Positions 11,254 through 22,253 of a stretch of DNA of 64,000 nucleotides are shown one piece after another. The stretch spans positions 1 through 64,000 of the forward strand of contig FTLJ01000402.1 of NCBI GenBank assembly GCA_900155495.1. Direction: 5' to 3'. The stretch comes from Porogramme epimiltina. Lineage: Eukaryota; Basidiomycota; Agaricomycetes; Polyporales; Polyporaceae. How positions within the stretch are numbered: position 1 is the stretch's first letter; each line of letters opens with the position of its first letter. A program made the translations under genes and the position numbers. The notes below the pieces were generated by a model. That model did no database searches. It was not told the origin of the DNA and worked only from the letters and a program-made list of their open reading frames with translations.

Positions 11254-11690
11254 TCTATAGTACTGAGGCCAAGTGTACAACAAATCTCTCGTCGCTGTCG
11301 GAAGCGCCCCTCACACCTTCAAGCCTCCTGGCGAGCGGCTCGCAATCAATCACCCTCAGCCCCTTGCATAGATCGTCGACGTTCGTCCCAGATACAAAAC
11401 AGTCATTTCGTGGATGGCCATATGGGTAATCAGTTGTGATCAGCGTTGTAGATGGGGTTTTAATTCATCGGTCTTTGGCTCTTTTGCTGCTGTATGCGGT
11501 GGATCGTCAAAGGGCACGGCATATGAGGTCGTCGGACTCCGCGACGGCAAGTCAGAGTGTATACTATACAGAACTATGAATATATTTGGTTTAAGATGCA
11601 AAGCGCGCATACTATGGACCACCGTACGGCCACAGATGCCCAAGGCAACAACCTCAGGCCTCAATAGCGATTTCTCTCCAGCGTTTCGCT
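11254..11690 (+). pseudogene. Gene remnant Z, copy 1 (splice acceptor lost)
   Basis: One of three plus-strand copies (others near 27340 and 46110). The first exon reads SLVAVGSAPHTFKPPGERLA before an in-frame TAG, then DVRPRYKTVIS. The second reads FAAVCGGSSKGTAYEVVGLR. The acceptor that is TTTAG|CTC in copies 2 and 3 is TTTGGCTC here (near 11478), so splicing at this site is lost. The family is not recognised. The conserved residues across copies indicate a former protein-coding gene. Confidence 0.45.
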
Positions 11691-13499
11691 AGGCATGCCC
11701 ACACCGGCCTTCCTCCGCGCACATGCTGTCCTCAAACCTGTCATCAACACTACCTTCTGAGGATGCACTGTACACATCGTGCCTACGCGCTCTCCCGCTC
11801 GCTGCGCGCACCTCGTGGCTGCCATCCGTCGCTAGGGCTCAACAACAACGGTCCGGTCAGGAGTGTGACCCAAACGCAGAGGGTGCGGTCGGGCGGCCAT
11901 CGTGGAGAGCCAGGCGAGAGACGGCGGCACGAGGGTGGTATCTTCGCGCTCGCCGCTGCCCGATTCAGCTGCAGCGAAGCGTCGTTGGAAGCGCACGAGG
12001 GGCATCGCGAGGACTGTGGTCGGTGGTATGAGAGGCGGACGTCGGTCTCAGCCGGGCGCGCTTCTGCGCGCATTGTTCGAGTTGCGGCCTGGACCGCCGC
12101 TGGAGATGGGCCGGAATGGTGGGGCCTGGATAGAGGTGGATGTGGAGGGCCTCGCGAGAGGATGGACGCGCACGCGAGCTGGTCGCGCGACGGGCCAGTG
12201 CAGTGGAGTGCATCGCGCTCGGCAGGCGCGGGGTGTGTGATGGGGAGCACCGGGCCTGGAGTTTTCCTCCTGCACGCTCTCCGACAACGCGCGGAGATCT
12301 GAAAGCGACGGACCTTCAAGTTGGGGGGCGAGTGTCCAGTGACGCCGCACGCGCGTAGAGGTGAGCGCGGTGTGCCTAGACGCCGTGTCGCGCGCGCGCT
12401 CATCATGCGCCCTCGCGGAGCCTGCCCACAACATCCGCAACGCCTGCTACTTAACAGAATGACAACCGAGGGGTTGAGGATAGCAAGGACACTGGTCAAT
12501 GTGCACACGCGCGCTCACGCCGCGCGGGGTGCGACCGCCCTGGGCGCACGCACGAAGGTGTACCAGTCGCGCACGGCCCATGCGCCATGCTCGCGAGCAA
12601 GCGGCACTCAGAGGGTCCAGCTGCCGCGCCGCGCGCGGACTGGCGCACGCAGCCCTTGCGTCGGCCCTTGTGCGTGCACATGAGCGATCGGACCAGCTGC
12701 GAGGGCGCGGCGGGAGGACGTGCTCTGAGGCCAAGTGAGCGGCGCGCCGTTCGTAGCCGCTGCCCTGCACGACCGCGATCTGAGCACGCATCGGTGGGCA
12801 GGGTGCAGCGCGAGACGCGTGCCGCCTTCAGTGGTCGGGCGTGGCTGCCGGTCCGCGAGGTGGGCATATGGTAGAGGTGCGATGGGCGGGCTTCTCGCGG
12901 GGCGTGCATATGTGCACTTTGAGAGATCGTGTGGCGAGGGCGCGAGGCGCGGACGGCTGCGGTATGGTGGCGCGAATGCTTGGCAGGACGGCAAGGAGAG
13001 GGAAGATGGGCGGACAGAGCGACCGCTATACAGCAACCGACCGAAAGCCCGGGGCTGCTTTTCGCGCAGCTGTTGGTGAAAAGTTGTCTGCGCATGCTTG
13101 CGGGACTGTAGGTGGGATAGTGACCCTCTTCAAAATTGTAGTTAGAGGATATGGCGCGATGTATCATCGTCGGGGGCGGAGACGAAGCGACGTATATGGC
13201 GAGTTGCATTGGGACCTGCGAGAAAGTTCGCCTTGGCCATGCAGTATGGGCAGATGCCGAGCGCTGAGATTTGAGAGGGAACCACGAGACGCAGAAAGTG
13301 GGACACGAGCGCCGTCCCGGGAGAGGCCACTCAGCCTGCAACAAGGGGCGGAGAGGGTGGAGTAGCGGCAGCATCCAGAGGGCAACCAATTATTAGGGGG
13401 CCGATGAGAGCGTGACTTTTGTGGAGCCCGATGCATGATCCGCTCGTCGCAGGCGCACGCTGGGTGGCTTATGAACGGGTCCCCTCACACAGCTAGCCG
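11560..13499. repeat. GC-rich module C, copy 1
   Basis: A roughly 2-kb segment found upstream (left) of module D in every unit: about 27640-28985 plus 30425-30741, 46380-48030 and 58313-59960. It starts near the shared text ATGAATAT...TTGGTTTAAGATG and contains many alternating CG runs and the string TGCACTTTGAGAGAT. Many overlapping Arg/Ala/Pro-rich ORFs on both strands are frame-inconsistent between copies. No gene is supported. Confidence 0.6.
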
Positions 13500-14012
13500 T
13501 GAGCGATCGCCCAGCTGCGGGGGGCCAGACCAGGCTCGGGATGACAGGTGGGCATTCTTGGGGGAGCGTCTTGACTGGGGAGAAGGGGAGAGCGCCACGG
13601 AGCGAGACAGAAGCCGGCGCCCGCATGCGGACCGACGGAGGCGAACGCGGTTGACGTTGGGGCAGCCTGGCCACGCGTGTGCAGCCTGCTGCAGTAGCTG
13701 GAGACGGCGGGAGCGGCACCGGCGGGGGAGTTGACAGAGAAGTGCATGCATAGCGGCAAGTGGCGATACCGAGCGAGCAGGGAAGCGCGACACGCCCAAC
13801 GGGAGTGCAGCGCCCGAGACGCTGCCCGTCGGCGTCCATAAATAACCGAGAGGCCTAGGCCCTGCCGGCGCTTGTCATGTGGCCATGTGTCTGACATGCT
13901 CCAAGTGCCTGGAAAGCTCCAAGCGACGTGGACGCTACAATATTAATGGCAGAAGAGAAGCGGGGGTTTGGCTGACTAGAGGTAATTCAACGATAGCCCG
14001 GGGAGGTATACA
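13500..14012. repeat. 3'-flank module D of NLR2
   Basis: The second copy of the segment that lies directly 3' of each NLR stop codon. It begins with CGATCGCCCAGCTGCGG and is continuous with module C. It is the intact counterpart of the site that carries a transposon-like insertion in unit 2 (see 30742-32525). No protein is supported. Confidence 0.7.
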
Positions 14013-17000
14013 TCACTGATCGTCCGACGCGTCAACAACGACCAACCGTCCGTCATTCGTCGCAAGCGCTATCCGGTCTCCGCAAATGTCCCATCCTCCT
14101 CGACATTCGTAATAACTACTCGGAGTAAACCGGTAGGTAGAGGGAAGCCAACGCACACGGCGACGCTTCTCGCTGGGCCCCGCACGCCAAATCCATCCAT
14201 CTGACTCCAAATAGTAGCTCGAAAACCGCGGAGGAGTGCTATTGCTGGGATGCGGTGGGGCCTGGGAGACGTCCCCGTCCTGTGTGGGGGGCGAGTCGTG
14301 GGAAGGAATCGGGGTGTATTCGTCATACGTGACGACGGCGCGACCATCTGCGGAGAACACAATGTGGTTCACCAGTTTCCTCGAGCCCTCAGCGTAGGCG
14401 CTGAATTCGTGTAGAAGGCGGGGAGCGACCCTGATTTGAGGGGAGTCTTGGGTAAAGGCTAGCTGGCAGCGCGCCGGGGGTGGAGAGCGTGGGGAAGAGG
14501 CATCCCATACAGACACCCTGCCGTCGCTACTTGCTCCTACTATGCGCATGTCGTCCAAGGAGAATGAGATGGAGCTGATCTCGTAGGTATGGTTGATTTC
14601 CCACAAGAGGCTGTCCGATGTGAGGTCGTAAAGGCGTATAGTGGGATATCCCTCGCCTCGGTAGCCCGATTCGACCGTTTCAGATGACGGGTGCCACCTT
14701 TTTGTGTCCACCCATTTGTGGAGCTCAGAACCCGAAGGAGGACCGTCATCCAAGGATGAGAAGAGAATGTGGTCCTTGCTCGACGAGATCGTGAGAGCCC
14801 AGATGTCGCACTCCCCACGATAGATATCCACGTCATTCCCTGTCTTTGTGTCCCAACCCCGGATCGTTCCATCCAGTGACCCAGAGATGAGCTGCCCCGA
14901 GTTCGGCGCGAACACGGTATGCACCACTACGTCCGCATGTCCAAGAAGAACGGAGGCGGAGTTGCTGTCTTCCCGATCATAGAAGACGATGGAGTGATCT
15001 TCCCGGCCTGAAAGCGCGAGCCGAGACCCATCAGACGACCATGTTAACGCGATGATCTCGGGACGGAGAGAAGTGCTGTCCGGACGCGCCATGGCGCTGA
15101 CGACCTTGGCGCTCGGCACGTCCCACACCTGCACCGTCCCATCCTCAAGCGCCGCAGCGAGCACGTTGTTGTCGTGTGGCGAGAACGCGACCGCGCACAC
15201 CGCAGTCTGCATCCCGTCGCTCGTGCCCGCCGGGTCGCCTGAAACCCCGGGGCGGCTGGCCTGCAACACGGCCGTGTCCCAGGTGCGCGCCGTTCTAGAG
15301 TGGGAGGAGACGAGGCTTGCGCCGTCGGGGGAAAATCGCAGGCGGTAGATTTCTTGCCCTCGAATCTGCTCGGATTCTCCTTGCGGCTTGCCGGTGGTGG
15401 GATCCCAAAGGCCAATTGAGGATTCGCGATCGAAGTTGCACCCGACGGCGAGGGAGGAGCCGTGAGGGGAGAAGTCGAGTGCCTTAACGTAGCCCGGCAT
15501 CTCCAGCCGCCTGAGGGGATTGTAACCCGAGGAGGCGTCCGCAGCCCACAGAACGACCGCCTTGCCTCCTCCGCATGTGATCGTTTTGTCGTCCGGAGAA
15601 ATGGCGACGGCGCTGACCGGGAAGTCGTGTTGGAGGGTGCGAACGCGGGAGATGTCCGGGAGGGACCAGATTCTGCACGTTTTGTCGCTGCTTCCGGAGA
15701 GCAAGAAGGACCCGTCGCGCGAGAATGCGACATCATCGACGGCATCAGAATGCCCTTTGAGCGTGGCTGCAAGCTGGATCTCGGCAGATTCCATGTTCCA
15801 CAATTTGACTATCGTGTCCTGGGAGGCTGAGGCGGCATAGTCCCCATGATACGAGTAAGCCACGGACCAGATGTTGCTGGAATGAGGCTTCTGCGAGGAG
15901 AGACAGACACTTGTCTGAGCGTCCAATAAGAGAAGCGCCCCACTCTTCAATCCCGCGAGTACATCCTTCCCGTCGGGCGAGAACACCACGCTCAGGACGT
16001 GAGTCTCTTGTTTGAATGAAAGGAGCTCCCCTCCTATGGAAGCGTTCCACAGCCGAATCGTCTGGTCGCCAGACGCAGTGACCACGCGTTCACCATCAGG
16101 AGAATAACCAATGCAACCAATCCAGCTGGTATGGCCCTCCATTGTGGTGACATCCGCGCTCCAATGGATCGAGAGCCCAACTGGGATCCTAATGTTGCCG
16201 TCAAGATCTTGAGCATACGCCTCTCGGAGCTGAGATATTAACGGGCAGAATGGAAGGCCGGACGTGTACACGGCGGAGGCGGAGGCGTTGATCGCGGTAT
16301 AACACAGTCGGATCATCCGCTCACAGTCTTGCAACAGACCAATTGTATCTGCACACACATTGAGTGAGTTGCTCTAGAAAAGTAGTCATGGATAGATATG
16401 TGTGATTCAGCGCGTGGTCATTATATTGGAAGCCTAGTGCGTACCGTCAGAGTACGTCGGGCGGCTTGTACGGCTTCGACGGCAATGTGCATGTCGCCGA
16501 TAATACTAAGACCCTCGAGCCAATGCAGCAAATGCGTGGCACAGAACGTATTGAGAAGTTTAAGGGCTTCGTCATCGATCTCAGAGTTGTGTAGATGGTG
16601 AGCCCAGTGGCGCAAAGCGTACTGAATGTGAGACGGAAGGTAGTCACGGATGCGCGCGTGAAGATCAAGAACTTCGTTGTTACCGAATGCGATCTGATCC
16701 GCAGGAATTTGACACACATTCCGCCGGAGGACATGCTTCAGCACTGTGAGGCAGCGCTTCGCGAGGATATTGTGGTGTTGCCGAGGATGAACCAGGAGGC
16801 CCGGATTTGTGCATCTGGGAGGATCGATGAGGAAGTCGGGGAATGAAGGGTGGATAATTTGTATGACACCTCGTTCGGAGTCGTCCGGAAGGCTTATAAT
16901 GGAGCTTAGAAGCTCGAGTCTTCGCCTAGACGTTCCAAGAGGTAATCCAAGGAGGGAGTCAAGAGCGGCGGGGGACACTTGGTCGCGTAAGAGAACAACA

Positions 17001-19512
17001 GAGCCTACAATGAACCTCAGCTCCTCCACCACTTCCTTGTCTGCATCTATAGGAAGCGCAGCATCGAGGACGTCGACATAGAGCTGCCCAAGGCTAGCTA
17101 GCGGCGAGTCCTTGTGAGACCCTTGCTTATTGCAGACCACGGTAAGCCGCTTGCGGGGATCACCTCTCCTTGTATCGGCAATAAACTTCAGGGCTGTTGC
17201 GATGAATATGAAGAGCCCGTATGCGAGTACAATAAGCAATGCCTTCTCCTCTTCGCTGGGCCAGGACACGTCCATGTGGGATTCTTCCCTAATCTGCTTG
17301 ACTTGCTCCTCGACAAAGATAGTGATGTCCCGCTTCACGAGTTCGGGAGGGATCTCGTTCAGCGGGAATGAGTGAGTTTTTTGAAGGAGATTTTTGTAAC
17401 GGAATCCATTCATGATGTGTGGTTCGGGGCGACCGGTGATGATAAATTTGAGCGGCCGGAGATCCTCAGCGAATGTGGAGAGTGCGACGAGGATGACCGA
17501 AGTCGTAGCGTCGTCATGACATTCATCAAGTGCATCAATTATAACTACTTGATCCTGAAGAGAAACGTCCCCCGCATCCTGCACAGCGCGCAGCGGCACG
17601 ACGATAAGCTTCTCGAGTTGTTTGGAAAGGACGGAGTGGTTGATGTCAGGATGGGCAGCGAGAGCTTTTGCGACTTCGTCCGCAAAAACTGAGCTGAGTA
17701 AGCAGAGATGGTGGCAGATAGTCGGGAAGATGAGCTGGATATTGCTACGACCTCCGGTGCGCGCGCAGAAGAAGCTCGCACCCAGGATCTTCTCGCGATC
17801 GCACCACGCTGCTATAGTGTGGGCGATGGTGGACTTTCCCGTCCCCGCGAGCCCGTGGATCCATAGAATAGACAAGGTCCCCGGGATATGGAAAACTTGC
17901 ACCAGAATACCAGCATCTTTGTCGCGCTTCGATCGGATCCAGGCCTGTATAGAGGATAGAACCTCCTTCCTTGTAGACGCAGTGCACTCGACCCGCCCGC
18001 TCCCGCTGTCGTCGAACCGCGCTTCACTGACGCACCGCAGTTTTAGGAGTGCTGAAGCACATAGTCAGCACCCGTGAGAGTGCGGCTTAAAAACGACCGG
18101 CCACTTGCCTGCGATGGTAGCCTCGCTGAGCCTCCACTCTCGTATCTGTGTACTCAGTTCCGAGACCCCAGCCTGTTTTTGAGATAATGCGTTAGCAGCT
18201 GTGTTTCAATAGATGGCATGTGAATCGACGGACTTTGACAGCTTCTTGCGTGGCATTAACGGTAGCATTGGTTGCATGAACAGCGCCTTGTATATCTTTG
18301 GTGACAACTTGGATGTTGTCGACGGCGATTCTCGTGGACAGCACTGTGTCGGTCTAATGAAATACAGTCGGTGATCAGTATCACGCGGCATATTTCGACG
18401 CCGAGCTCACCATAAGACCGGCAACTAGCGATGACAGCTTCTCGATGTGTCCTTTCAGTTTCTCTGTAATATCGTCCACCTGTGCGACTTGCTGTACTCG
18501 CGCGAGAAAATCCGGAGTGTCGAAGACCTTCACGCCAGAGGCCACTTGCGCTATATCCCTGAGGGGTACACAAACGAGTGTTGGTATGGATATGATGTCG
18601 CACATGGAGTCACGCACGTTTCGAAGCGCTTCAGTCGCTCTTGCATTTTTGGAGAGCATGCGTCGAAATCTGGAAGACCTCTGACCATTTCCTGCAGCGG
18701 GCGCACGCGCTCCTCGAAAGTACGGATAGTCTCGATGTTGGAGCTATATTTCTATACACGATACAACGCCATGAGACCGACGTCCTCTCTTTATTGAACA
18801 TTTGAAATTCGGCACTTACCTCGTATATTTCCATGGAAGCAACGACGGCGCCCAGGGCGGCTTGGAGAGGAGGTAGCGCACCAGACACTTCCTTTGTGAT
18901 TTTGAGCGCATGTTTCAAGCCGCCCATTACCGTCTTGGCCGCGTTGGACGATGCGGACGGAGATGAAACGGGGGCAACAGGAGGATCGGCCGTAGCGGGC
19001 GAGGCGGCGGCTTGGGCGCTGGTCTCTCTAGACTCTGTAGGGGTTGTCTTCTCGGGAAGAGGAGAAGTACTCGGCGCGACCGGAATCTGGGCGGTTTGGG
19101 ATGGCTGGATGTGGGGCGTTTGTGGGGTAGGAGGTGCGTCGACGGCTCGCATCTGCTCCTCGTTCTCTCCACCGGACGTGGCTGACGGCGATTGTGTTTG
19201 TGATCTAGTGGAGGGCTCGGTGACTGCTGTCGACCGTGCCGGGGCTGCGACCGCGTCAAGCTCCGTGGTGATGCCAGTCGTGAGGGGATCCGAGGGGGAT
19301 GACAGAGAGCGAGGCCCGATGGTCTGCTGGAATGAGGGTCCACCCCCTGGCGTCGCTGGAGAAGCGCCCGCCGCCGACGTGGCGACATGGATATCTTTCT
19401 TCGCAGAGTCGGTCGAAGGTTGGGTAGCGGACGCCTTGGATAATGGAGGATCAGGATCTGAGGCACACCCAAGACAAGGCACCGTCCTCTTGATCTTCCT
19501 CCATAGTTCCAT
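14013..19512 (-). CDS. NLR2: NACHT-WD40 NOD-like receptor, type B head
   Basis: A predicted cytosolic STAND receptor. Seven exons are inferred: 18820-19512, 18618-18751, 18411-18558, 18234-18353, 18109-18172, 16445-18051 and 14013-16373. They sum to 5127 nt (1708 aa) with all phases matching. The start is ATG 19512 (MELWRKIKRT, then CLGC). Residues about 15-190 are Pro/Ser/Thr/Ala-rich. A helical block follows (ALPPLQAALGAVVASMEIYE), ending in a 120-nt exon with a heptad-like pattern (TRIAVDNIQVVTKDIQ). NACHT spans about residues 387-920: P-loop GLAGTGKST near 452, Walker B VVIIDALDEC near 555, and ITGRPE where the paralogues have ITSRPE. About 14 WD40 repeats fill 925-1708. Intron 18052-18108 starts GCAAGT (GC-AG class). 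Family knowledge suggests ligand sensing by WD40 and ATP-dependent oligomerisation; the output is not visible. Exon structure is by eye, without transcripts. Confidence 0.9.
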
Positions 19513-19612
19513 GTCTTGTGCGAGACTGGAACAGGTTGAGCTGGGTGAACGGAGGGAAGAGAGGCGCAGAGGGGAGGAAGAGAGGACGGGCGGGCGGAGG
19601 TCCTGAGGTTCT

Positions 19613-20008
19613 TCAACGGAGTATAAGGTTTGTTGATAATAGTGCCGAGGGGCGTGGTGGCCCATTACACGCGATGTCGTGCAGGGCGGCCGCGGGACAC
19701 CTACGGGCGGCATGCATGTCAAAGAAGCTACGCATAAGCGCCATGAAGATTGAGACTTCGATCTTGCGGGATGATAGAAGTAGGATGGGGAGGATTTCTT
19801 CAGGGAGGAGGGGCTGAGATCGCAGTCTCCACACTTGTGTCGAGCTGAAAAGCACTTTCCATACACTCGCCGGCATGTGGATCAGAAAGCGTGGCGGCTT
19901 CGGGATATATTCTGCTACTCTAGCAATAACATTTACGATAGACGCAACCGGTGCTTTGGTGGGGGTCAGAAGGGGAACGCAGGTTTCGAAGGTGCCAAAC
20001 ACACACAC
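19613..20008 (-). CDS. Upstream open reading frame of type B cassette, uncertain
   Basis: A 131-codon frame with protein-like composition, including VIARVAEYIPKPPRFLIHMP, VWRLRSQPLLPEEILPILL and VSIFMALMRSFFD. The type B sister (about 38600-38945) keeps much of the same peptide (YIPKLRHFLIHM, WRLRSQPLLP, EVSIFIALMRSFFD) but has a stop after LTSV and small indels. It overlaps the NLR2 promoter. It could be a gene remnant that was co-opted as promoter DNA, or an unrecognised upstream exon. An LPEEIL string is reminiscent of F-box cores, but this is weak. Confidence 0.3.
   Translation of the reverse strand: MCVFGTFETCVPLLTPTKAPVASIVNVIARVAEYIPKPPRFLIHMPASVWKVLFSSTQVWRLRSQPLLPEEILPILLLSSRKIEVSIFMALMRSFFDMHAARRCPAAALHDIACNGPPRPSALLSTNLILR
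19621..19660 (-). promoter_or_regulatory. Conserved NLR core promoter, type B copy 1
   Basis: GTATAAGGTT at 19621-19630 and GAGGGGCGTGGTGG at 19647-19660 (plus strand) lie about 113 and 140 bp upstream of the NLR2 ATG. The same two elements sit at matching distance before NLR1, NLR3 and NLR4. The region between them and the ATG is pyrimidine-rich on the gene strand. Confidence 0.5.
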
Positions 20009-21043
20009 ACCAAGAATTAAGAAACAGAACTTTTACGCCCCCATCACAACGAACTTGCACATTCCGCCTGCCCCACAACCCTAACGCCCAACACTTCTTA
20101 TCGGTTCCCAGAACTTGAACTTGCAGGCGAGGCGCTCGCAGATCCATTCGAACGGTGCGCCAGTAGCCACTGAACGTGGGGTGATGGGATGTCAGCGAGT
20201 AGCTGTTGAAACCTTCATAGGTGTACGCAGAAGCGAGCTATGAGATTGAGTGTTGGGCGCGCACGTGTGTCCAGGTCAGAAGGAAGTGCTGTCCAGGGGA
20301 GCCGTGTTTGCAGAGGTCAATGGAACGCCCGCGGAGAAAGGCCTGTGGTAGCCGGCGGTGTGTAACGCGCAAGGTGGACGGAAAAGAGTAGTAGTGGGAG
20401 TTCGAGAGCGTGGCTGGCGTCGGCTAACGCGATTTGGCCAAGGGCATTGAGAACGCTCTGAGCACGAGCGTGGAGTGGACCTGGGGAAGACGAGACGATT
20501 GGCTAGACGTCAGGCCTTCAGGGGAGAGAGCATCCGGGTTGCCAAAGCGAGCTGTGGAGACGTGTCGGACGGGCTGGTCCGTCTCCGGGAAGGGAGCGCT
20601 TCGCTGTCATGGGCCAGGCCGTACGAGGGGACTCAGGGAGTAGCAGCTGAGAAGCATCCCGGGGGGCCGGTGAGAAATGCGAAGCAAAAGACAGCCCTTG
20701 CGCGCGACCAGGCGGGCGGTGACTCGCGCAAGCCCGAAGCCGGGTGGGCCGAGGCCTGTGACCGTATCCGTGACCGTAACATCACATGCAGGCTCCCCCA
20801 GTGTCCGCGACACGGTCGAGGCTGTTAACGTTAACGTTGTCGCCTGCCATGCTAGAGTCAGTTTTTCGCCACTCCTGCACCAGTCCCTAACCCCTCCTCT
20901 CGTGTCGTCATTCTACCCAGTCAACTTCTTTTTATCTGCTGTCACAATGATCAGCCCCCCTAATCCAAGTCCCGAGGAAGGCCCTCATGCTGATTGAGGA
21001 TGACGAGATATGTACTTAAGGCGTTGGCCGTAGGTGAGGTATC
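20009..21043. repeat. Type B upstream cassette, copy 1 (proximal part)
   Basis: Matched by about 38950-39980 upstream of NLR3. It contains a CA-rich stretch near 20000-20012 and the conserved block GTGACCGTATCCGTGACCGT near 20757. Minus-strand ORFs in 20607-20813 are partly conserved in the sister copy but change frame. Nothing beyond duplicated intergenic DNA is supported. Confidence 0.5.
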
Positions 21044-22253
21044 ATGCATAATCCCATCGCTGTACTCGCACTTATACTGTCAACTTCGCTGCTGCTGCGT
21101 GCTATCTCAGAAGACTGGTATCGTCGTCTGCTCCCTCGCCCCATCTCTCATCTCTCGCCTGACCCTGTCCTCCACCCTACACTGCCGGCAGGTTTCTCTA
21201 AGTACTATTGGTTTGCACGGAGAAGGGATGGTTTGCGGCCATCATTCGTGTGTAAGCTCCTTCCTGTAAGGTGAATGCAGCGCTCCTGGTCCTTTACAGC
21301 TCTATTGGGACAGGTTCCAGCTCGATCGTTCCCCAGGACTGGTCCCGCCTACACCTCAGACAACCGCCGACGAAGGGGATGCTCGCTTTTGTATGCGCCC
21401 TCAAGAATCAGAAGAGAAGAATTCTGCGACCTACGTCGACCATGATGGGTTCGCGTGGTGCATGGAGTGCGGTTGTGTCTAACTGCGGATGCAAGCAGTC
21501 ATTCCATGCACGGTTTGCGTCGTTTGTGCGCTCTTGTGAGCCTGAGGCGAGTGTTCTTGTGAGTGTTTTCTCTCATTGGATAAGTCGATCTCGAATGACA
21601 GTGGTCGTCGGCGGTGCAGGGCGCGACGTATGAAACCCAGCGGACATACATATATTTCATGGTTCCCGTCGGATTTGCGGTGCTCATGGGGTGCCTCCCG
21701 AATCCGTCTCCCCACCCGGATAAGGTAGACGTGCATCCTCTCTGCGGGGTCCTCGTTGCCGCATCACTGACGAACATGCTTAGGGCGTCCCCGTCGTCTC
21801 CAGTACCAGTTCTGGACAAGATTCGAGAAGTTTCGTACTGTACGTACTGTAGTATATATCATGCGGTGTCCTAGCTCTGTGCACCTAGGACACAGGACGT
21901 ATCGTGGATGGTTAGTCGAGTGCACTCAGACTATCCAATAAGCCATACGCTCATGCGGCGGTGCCACAGGTTACGCATGACGAGACTAGACTGTTTTGAA
22001 GCTTATTCAAAGTGCACTATTTCGCGGGCACTGCGTACCGACGCACTTTGCTCCCGGCTCCCTCATGTACATTACCATCAATTGTAAATATATTTGTTTT
22101 ACCCTACACAGGTATTCGGAGACTTGGACACCCACCCCCACGCGCACTGTTAATCTTTCGGTTAAGCATGAATACATCGGGGGCGGGTGCAATGGGTACA
22201 GCGTTGTGCTCACTCGCCCTAGCAGCCCTTCATCTTCCATTTTCCTCCCCTGA
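21044..22253 (+). pseudogene. Plus-strand multi-exon gene remnant Y, copy 1
   Basis: Several exon-like pieces are conserved with 39980-41290. Piece 1 begins with an ATG at 21044 and a hydrophobic signal-like leader (MHNPIAVLALILSTSLLL), continuing to FSKYYWFARRRDG near 21270. Piece 2, about 21334-21475, reads DARFCMRPQESEEKNSATYV and ends MECGCV and a stop. Piece 3 (about 21614-21870) includes TYIYFMVPVGFAVL. The last piece (about 22111-22253), after a CTACACAG acceptor, reads ETWTPTPTRTVNLSVKHEYI and ends at a stop. No splice choice joins all pieces in phase, so one or two decayed genes are likely. The family is unknown. Confidence 0.4.

Noticed and set aside
12496..13389. 297-codon minus-strand frame in module C
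   Set aside because: Interrupted in copies 2-4 and Arg/Ser/Pro-rich.
14013..16358. Treating each WD40 exon as its own gene starting at GTG or an internal ATG
   Set aside because: In NLR2-5 a phase-0 intron of 57-71 nt joins it to the NACHT exon, and the apparent starts lie inside the conserved leader.
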